Shown here piece after piece: positions 6,453 to 9,618 of a DNA stretch of 9,618 nt. The position numbers were made by a program, and so were the translations under genes. The notes under the pieces are model-generated. The model was given only the letters and a program-made list of their open reading frames with translations, was not told where the DNA came from and searched no databases. The stretch spans positions 1-9,618 of the forward strand of contig JAAZVR010000030.1 of NCBI GenBank assembly GCA_018623305.1, in the 5' to 3' direction. This stretch comes from Thiotrichales bacterium. GTDB taxonomy: Bacteria > Pseudomonadota > Gammaproteobacteria > JAAZVR01. Each line of letters opens with the position of its first letter. The stretch's first letter is position 1.

Positions 6453-7120
6453 CCTATTAATGGCTTTTTCGATTTCTGTGCGACATTGTCGCGCAGATAC
6501 ACCGGCAGAGCTTGCTCTGCGGGTACGCCTTCACCTCGTTCAAGCGCTTCGAGCGTCAATGCTAAAACAGCACGTGCTTGCGGAAAATCATCGCCCGATG
6601 CTTTAACCGACAAATGCGAAACATTCGGCATTAAATCCGTCTCATACGCAGACCAACCATCACCGACTAAAACCCAATCACCTGATTCAGGTAACGCCCA
6701 ATCAGACGGTTTTAAAACGTGTTCCTCACCTATGAGTTGATTTTGAGCATCAAACATGCCGCAATAAATTTCACCCATACGCGCATCGGTCGCAACCAGC
6801 GCCGCACCCTCAACAGAGGCGGCTAAAGCCTGTAATGACGACACAGGTACCACTGGACAATCCAACGCATACCCCATGCCTTGAGCAATGCCTGTCGCAA
6901 TTCGAACACCTGTAAATGCACCTGGCCCTCGTCCAAAACCAATCGCATCCACATCCGACCGACTCAAACCCGCATCATCAAGCACCGCTTCTACCATCGG
7001 TAAAATCAAACTCGATTGCTGACGAGGGGCATGTTGGGAACGCTCATAAACGACACCGTTGACACTCAAAGCCGCAGAACAGGCTTCAGAAGAGGTTTCA
7101 ATTGCAAGGATATTATTCAT
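6449..7120 (-). CDS. tsaB: tRNA t6A biosynthesis protein TsaB
   Basis: Partner of TsaD in the TsaBDE complex, which moves threonylcarbamoyl onto A37 of ANN-decoding tRNAs. TsaB is an inactive paralogue of TsaD that acts as its scaffold and dimer partner. The 223 residues compare with 231 in E. coli. Signature parts are ILAIETSSEACSAAL (4-18), GFGRGPGAFTGVRIATGIAQG (61-81 by position), the DARMGEIY segment (112-119) and the C-terminal PVYLRDNVA (206-214). As expected for TsaB, the metal-binding HxxxH of TsaD is absent. The ATG at 7118-7120 has GAGAAG a few bases upstream and overlaps the helicase stop by 8 bases. yoaA and tsaB are also neighbours in E. coli. Its stop codon shares TTAA with the convergent aroG stop. 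Confidence 0.95.
   Translation of the reverse strand: MNNILAIETSSEACSAALSVNGVVYERSQHAPRQQSSLILPMVEAVLDDAGLSRSDVDAIGFGRGPGAFTGVRIATGIAQGMGYALDCPVVPVSSLQALAASVEGAALVATDARMGEIYCGMFDAQNQLIGEEHVLKPSDWALPESGDWVLVGDGWSAYETDLMPNVSHLSVKASGDDFPQARAVLALTLEALERGEGVPAEQALPVYLRDNVAQKSKKPLIG
6478..6494. repeat. Hairpin in the 3' end of tsaB, just past aroG
   Basis: GCGAC at 6480-6484 pairs with GTCGC at 6488-6492 around the loop ATT; in plus-strand RNA two further pairs (one G-U) extend it to 7. It starts 26 bases after the aroG stop. There is no T-tract after it on either strand, so it is not a classical terminator. Confidence 0.35.
6502..6523. repeat. Second hairpin in the 3' end of tsaB
   Basis: GCAGAG at 6505-6510 and CTCTGC at 6515-6520 form a perfect 6-base stem with the loop CTTG. 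After one mismatch, CC (6502-6503) and GG (6522-6523) can add two more pairs. It encodes part of PAEQALPVY in tsaB, so part of its symmetry may be chance. No T-tract follows. Confidence 0.35.
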
Positions 7121-9020
7121 CTAACTTCTCAATAAAAGATTTCACTACGCCCCATTGACGCGTTGATGGCATTTTAGGCAAGCTGTTTAAAAAGGTTTTA
7201 CCGTAGCCTTTTTCATATAAACGAGCATCACAAATCATCAAAACCCCGCGATCCGCAGCGTCACGAATCAAACGCCCCGCGCCCTGCTTCAATGCAATCA
7301 CCGCTTCTGGAATTTGCACCAACACAAAAGGATTGTAACCTTGGGATTCTAAATACTGACTGCGCGCTTTCACAACAGGATCACCCGGTGATGCAAAAGG
7401 CAATTTATCAATTATAACGCAGACCAAAGCATCACCCCGAACATCCACGCCTTCCCAAAAACTCGACGTGCCTAGCAACACCCCATTACCCGATTTTTTA
7501 AACCGTTCAATCAAGGTATTTTTTGGCGCTTCGCCTTGCACAAACAACGGCATCTCCAAATGTTCACGTAAAACCGATTCAGCCAACTGCAAGGCCTTAT
7601 GACTGGTGAACAACAAAAAAGCACGCCCCTGAGTGGCCTGCAAAACAGGCCATGCTTGACGCAAAATTTTTAACGTATATTCAGGGTCACTGGTATGCGG
7701 CAAATTTGCGGGAACATACAACTGAGCATTGTTCTGATAATCAAATGGGCTGTTCCACGCTTCCAAATGATCAGGTTCCAAACCTAAACGATTATTAAAA
7801 AATTCATATTCACCATTCACCGCCAAAGTCGCCGAGGTAAATATCCAAGCACCGCCCAAGGCCTTTTGGTGACGGCTAAAACTTCCCGCCACTGAAAACG
7901 GCGTTAAGTGAAAGACAAAACTGCGACTGAAGACTTCCGCCCAATGAATGTGTTGCTCTAATGGCTTCACCGTCAACAACTCCCAAAGCGCAACCATGTC
8001 TTCAGCACGCTTCGCCACAGAGGCCAACTGTTTACCTCGAGGCGCCGCTTCTTTCAAAATCTCTTTAAATTGTTCCAACGCATCGGCGACCGTTTTTAAA
8101 GCCGATTCAACGGCATCGTCTTTGACCAAATCATCCCAAGCCAATTTTGATTCAACCTCGCGCCCCATCGCCAAACGCGCATCTTTGACCGCCTTTTCCA
8201 CTAATTCCGCACGACGGTCAATATCGATCATATCCATCGCTTCATTAATGCGTTCCACTTTCGCATCTGAACACAGCTCAACAATTTGACGTGAAGACAC
8301 GCTCTGCCCAAAGAAGGCCGTCGCGGCATCAGGCAGTTGGTGCGCCTCATCAAAAATAAATACATCCGCATCGGGTAATAATTCACCAAAGCCTTTATCG
8401 CGCACCGATAAATCGGCACAGAACAAATAATGATTCACCACGATAATATCGGCTTCTCGCGCACGCTCTCGAGCTTGCATACAAAAATCGTTTTCATCGG
8501 TTTCTTCATTTTGACGTGCCGTGACATGACGCCAAATTTCACTGTTTTCTGGAATGCTGGACAACTCAGCGATATCGCCCGTTTTTGTTCGCCCCGCCCA
8601 TTCTCGGACTTCGGATAACTGATGTTGCAATTCATCGGATTGCAAAGCTCGGTTAAATTCCGCTTCTTTCAATCGATGTTTCGACAGATAATTTTCACGC
8701 CCTTTGAGCAAGGCGATTTTTACACCCAATTCAGACAATTTGATAATCAGCGGTAAATCTTTGTGGAATAACTGATCTTGCAGGTTTTTCGTGCCAGTTG
8801 AAATGATGACTTGCTTACCCGACAAAACCGCAGGCACCAAATACGCAAACGTTTTACCCGTACCTGTACCGGCTTCTGCCACCAAGGTTTGGTCGTTATC
8901 AATGCTTCGCTTCACCAATTGAGACAACTCAAATTGGGCGTCGCGTAATTGATAACCGGGCAATGCGCTCGGTAATACGCCACCTTCGGTAAACCAGTGA
9001 TCTAAATCCATTTTATTCAT
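7113..9020 (-). CDS. yoaA: YoaA/DinG-family (XPD-like) DNA helicase lacking most Fe-S cysteines
   Basis: Superfamily 2 helicase of the XPD/DinG group. E. coli YoaA works in DNA repair with the HolC subunit of DNA polymerase III. The 635 residues match YoaA (about 636), with no N-terminal exonuclease domain. Visible motifs are Walker A AGTGTGKT (50-57), TGTKNLQDQL (75-84), the DEAH box FDEAHQLPD (223-231), FTSATLAV (394-401), TSSFWEGVDVRGD (518-530) and motif VI QGAGRLIRDAADRG (579-592). The oddity is the iron-sulfur domain. The usual NYLC is NYLS (Ser113), and the usual C-x4-C-x5-C cluster of YoaA is replaced by a shorter segment (168-185) with a single Cys180. A [4Fe-4S] cluster is therefore unlikely, though the ATPase motifs are intact. 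The ATG overlaps the upstream stop (ATGA), with GAGA upstream; Met4 has no such site. Confidence 0.92.
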   Translation of the reverse strand: MNKMDLDHWFTEGGVLPSALPGYQLRDAQFELSQLVKRSIDNDQTLVAEAGTGTGKTFAYLVPAVLSGKQVIISTGTKNLQDQLFHKDLPLIIKLSELGVKIALLKGRENYLSKHRLKEAEFNRALQSDELQHQLSEVREWAGRTKTGDIAELSSIPENSEIWRHVTARQNEETDENDFCMQARERAREADIIVVNHYLFCADLSVRDKGFGELLPDADVFIFDEAHQLPDAATAFFGQSVSSRQIVELCSDAKVERINEAMDMIDIDRRAELVEKAVKDARLAMGREVESKLAWDDLVKDDAVESALKTVADALEQFKEILKEAAPRGKQLASVAKRAEDMVALWELLTVKPLEQHIHWAEVFSRSFVFHLTPFSVAGSFSRHQKALGGAWIFTSATLAVNGEYEFFNNRLGLEPDHLEAWNSPFDYQNNAQLYVPANLPHTSDPEYTLKILRQAWPVLQATQGRAFLLFTSHKALQLAESVLREHLEMPLFVQGEAPKNTLIERFKKSGNGVLLGTSSFWEGVDVRGDALVCVIIDKLPFASPGDPVVKARSQYLESQGYNPFVLVQIPEAVIALKQGAGRLIRDAADRGVLMICDARLYEKGYGKTFLNSLPKMPSTRQWGVVKSFIEKLDE

Positions 9021-9618
9021 TCAACAATCTCATTTCGTTCGTTCACACCGTAAGGTCTGGCAAGGTTCAAAGGCTCGGCGGGCAATTGACGCATCACATC
9101 CGCCCAAATCGGTAACGCCACTGAGGAGCCTGTATTTTTTGTCGCACCATTGTCATCACGCCCCGCCCAAACAACGCCCAAATAGCGCCCATCAAAACCT
9201 GCATACCAAGCGTCGCGTCCATCATTGGATGTGCCTGTTTTTCCTGCGCTGCGGTGAGATTTTGGTAAACGCCAACGTAATGAACGCGCCGTTCCAATTT
9301 GAGTCACTTTATGCAAAGCGTGTTTAATTAGATAGACGCGCGTTTCAGGCACCACCCGCTCAACGTCGATTTGCTTAGGCTGAACCACTTGACCTTGCGC
9401 ATTGCGCACTTCGCGAATGGTATTTAACTGCGCATAAAACCCATCGGTCGCGAAGGTCTGATAAAAACGCGCCACATCCATCGGCGTCATCGCCACACTG
9501 CCCAACAAGCTCGACGGCTGATGTTCAAAACGCCCCTCATAACCGAGTTTACGGAGCATAGATTCGACATTTCTCAACCCAATATCCATACCCAATCGAA
9601 TCGTCGCGCGGTTTTGAG
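9017..9618 (-). CDS. mrcB: Penicillin-binding protein 1B (bifunctional peptidoglycan synthase), C-terminal part
   Basis: End of the transpeptidase domain of a class A penicillin-binding protein, which polymerises and cross-links peptidoglycan at the inner membrane. About 200 codons are visible; the frame is open at the right edge, so the N-terminal membrane anchor and glycosyltransferase domain lie beyond. The edge falls within the SxN motif: the last full codons read QN before RATIRLG, and the split codon ends in CT, which fits a serine. The KTGT motif is encoded at 9230-9241 (AGKTGTSNDGRDAWYAGFDG), followed by VVWAGRDDN. LLGSVAMTPMDVA and EPLNLARP match E. coli PBP1B better than PBP1A, hence mrcB. 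It ends shortly after this with no long tail. Its TGA overlaps the helicase ATG. A TTG at 9593-9595 is internal, not a start. Confidence 0.9.
   Translation of the reverse strand, partial: QNRATIRLGMDIGLRNVESMLRKLGYEGRFEHQPSSLLGSVAMTPMDVARFYQTFATDGFYAQLNTIREVRNAQGQVVQPKQIDVERVVPETRVYLIKHALHKVTQIGTARSLRWRLPKSHRSAGKTGTSNDGRDAWYAGFDGRYLGVVWAGRDDNGATKNTGSSVALPIWADVMRQLPAEPLNLARPYGVNERNEIVE

Noticed and set aside
6486..6740. 84-codon open frame opposite tsaB
   Set aside because: It lies wholly within the well-supported tsaB gene on the other strand and resembles no known protein.
7948..8289. 113-codon open frame opposite the helicase gene
   Set aside because: Serine- and alanine-rich composition is what an antisense frame of a helical protein gives; there is no supporting start signal.

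Overview
The window is a stretch of gammaproteobacterial chromosome. Gene content, order and protein sequence all resemble the corresponding E. coli genes. Examples are lptD-surA-pdxA-rsmA-apaH on the plus strand and a yoaA-tsaB pair on the minus strand. GC content looks moderate. I cannot fix the genus from sequence alone. There is no IS element, phage structural gene, tRNA, rRNA or CRISPR array, and nearly every base is coding.

Left part (1-4860, plus strand): the tail of lptD, then surA, pdxA, rsmA and apaH, packed with overlaps or gaps of a few bases, so very probably one operon. LptD inserts lipopolysaccharide into the outer membrane, and SurA is the periplasmic chaperone that delivers such barrels. 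PdxA makes vitamin B6, RsmA methylates 16S rRNA, and ApaH hydrolyses Ap4A. The apaG gene that sits between rsmA and apaH in E. coli is absent here.

Middle part (4861-6452, plus strand): a 93-base AT-rich gap carries a recognisable promoter. Over it lie three GGTTA-type half-sites in alternating orientation, 20 bases apart. It drives a 131-residue XRE-type DNA-binding protein. A second promoter, with a perfect TATAAT, lies at that gene's stop codon and drives a class I-alpha DAHP synthase (aroG-like), the first enzyme of aromatic amino acid synthesis.

Right part (6449-9618, minus strand): the C-terminal end of a PBP1B-type peptidoglycan synthase (mrcB), a YoaA/DinG-family helicase and tsaB (tRNA t6A synthesis), each overlapping the next by 4 to 8 bases. 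This operon converges on aroG so tightly that the tetranucleotide TTAA supplies the stop codon of both strands.

The window is mainly housekeeping, and I do not see a new multi-gene system. The most notable points are the loss of three of the four iron-sulfur cysteines in the YoaA-like helicase, the operator-like array in front of the XRE gene, and the missing apaG.
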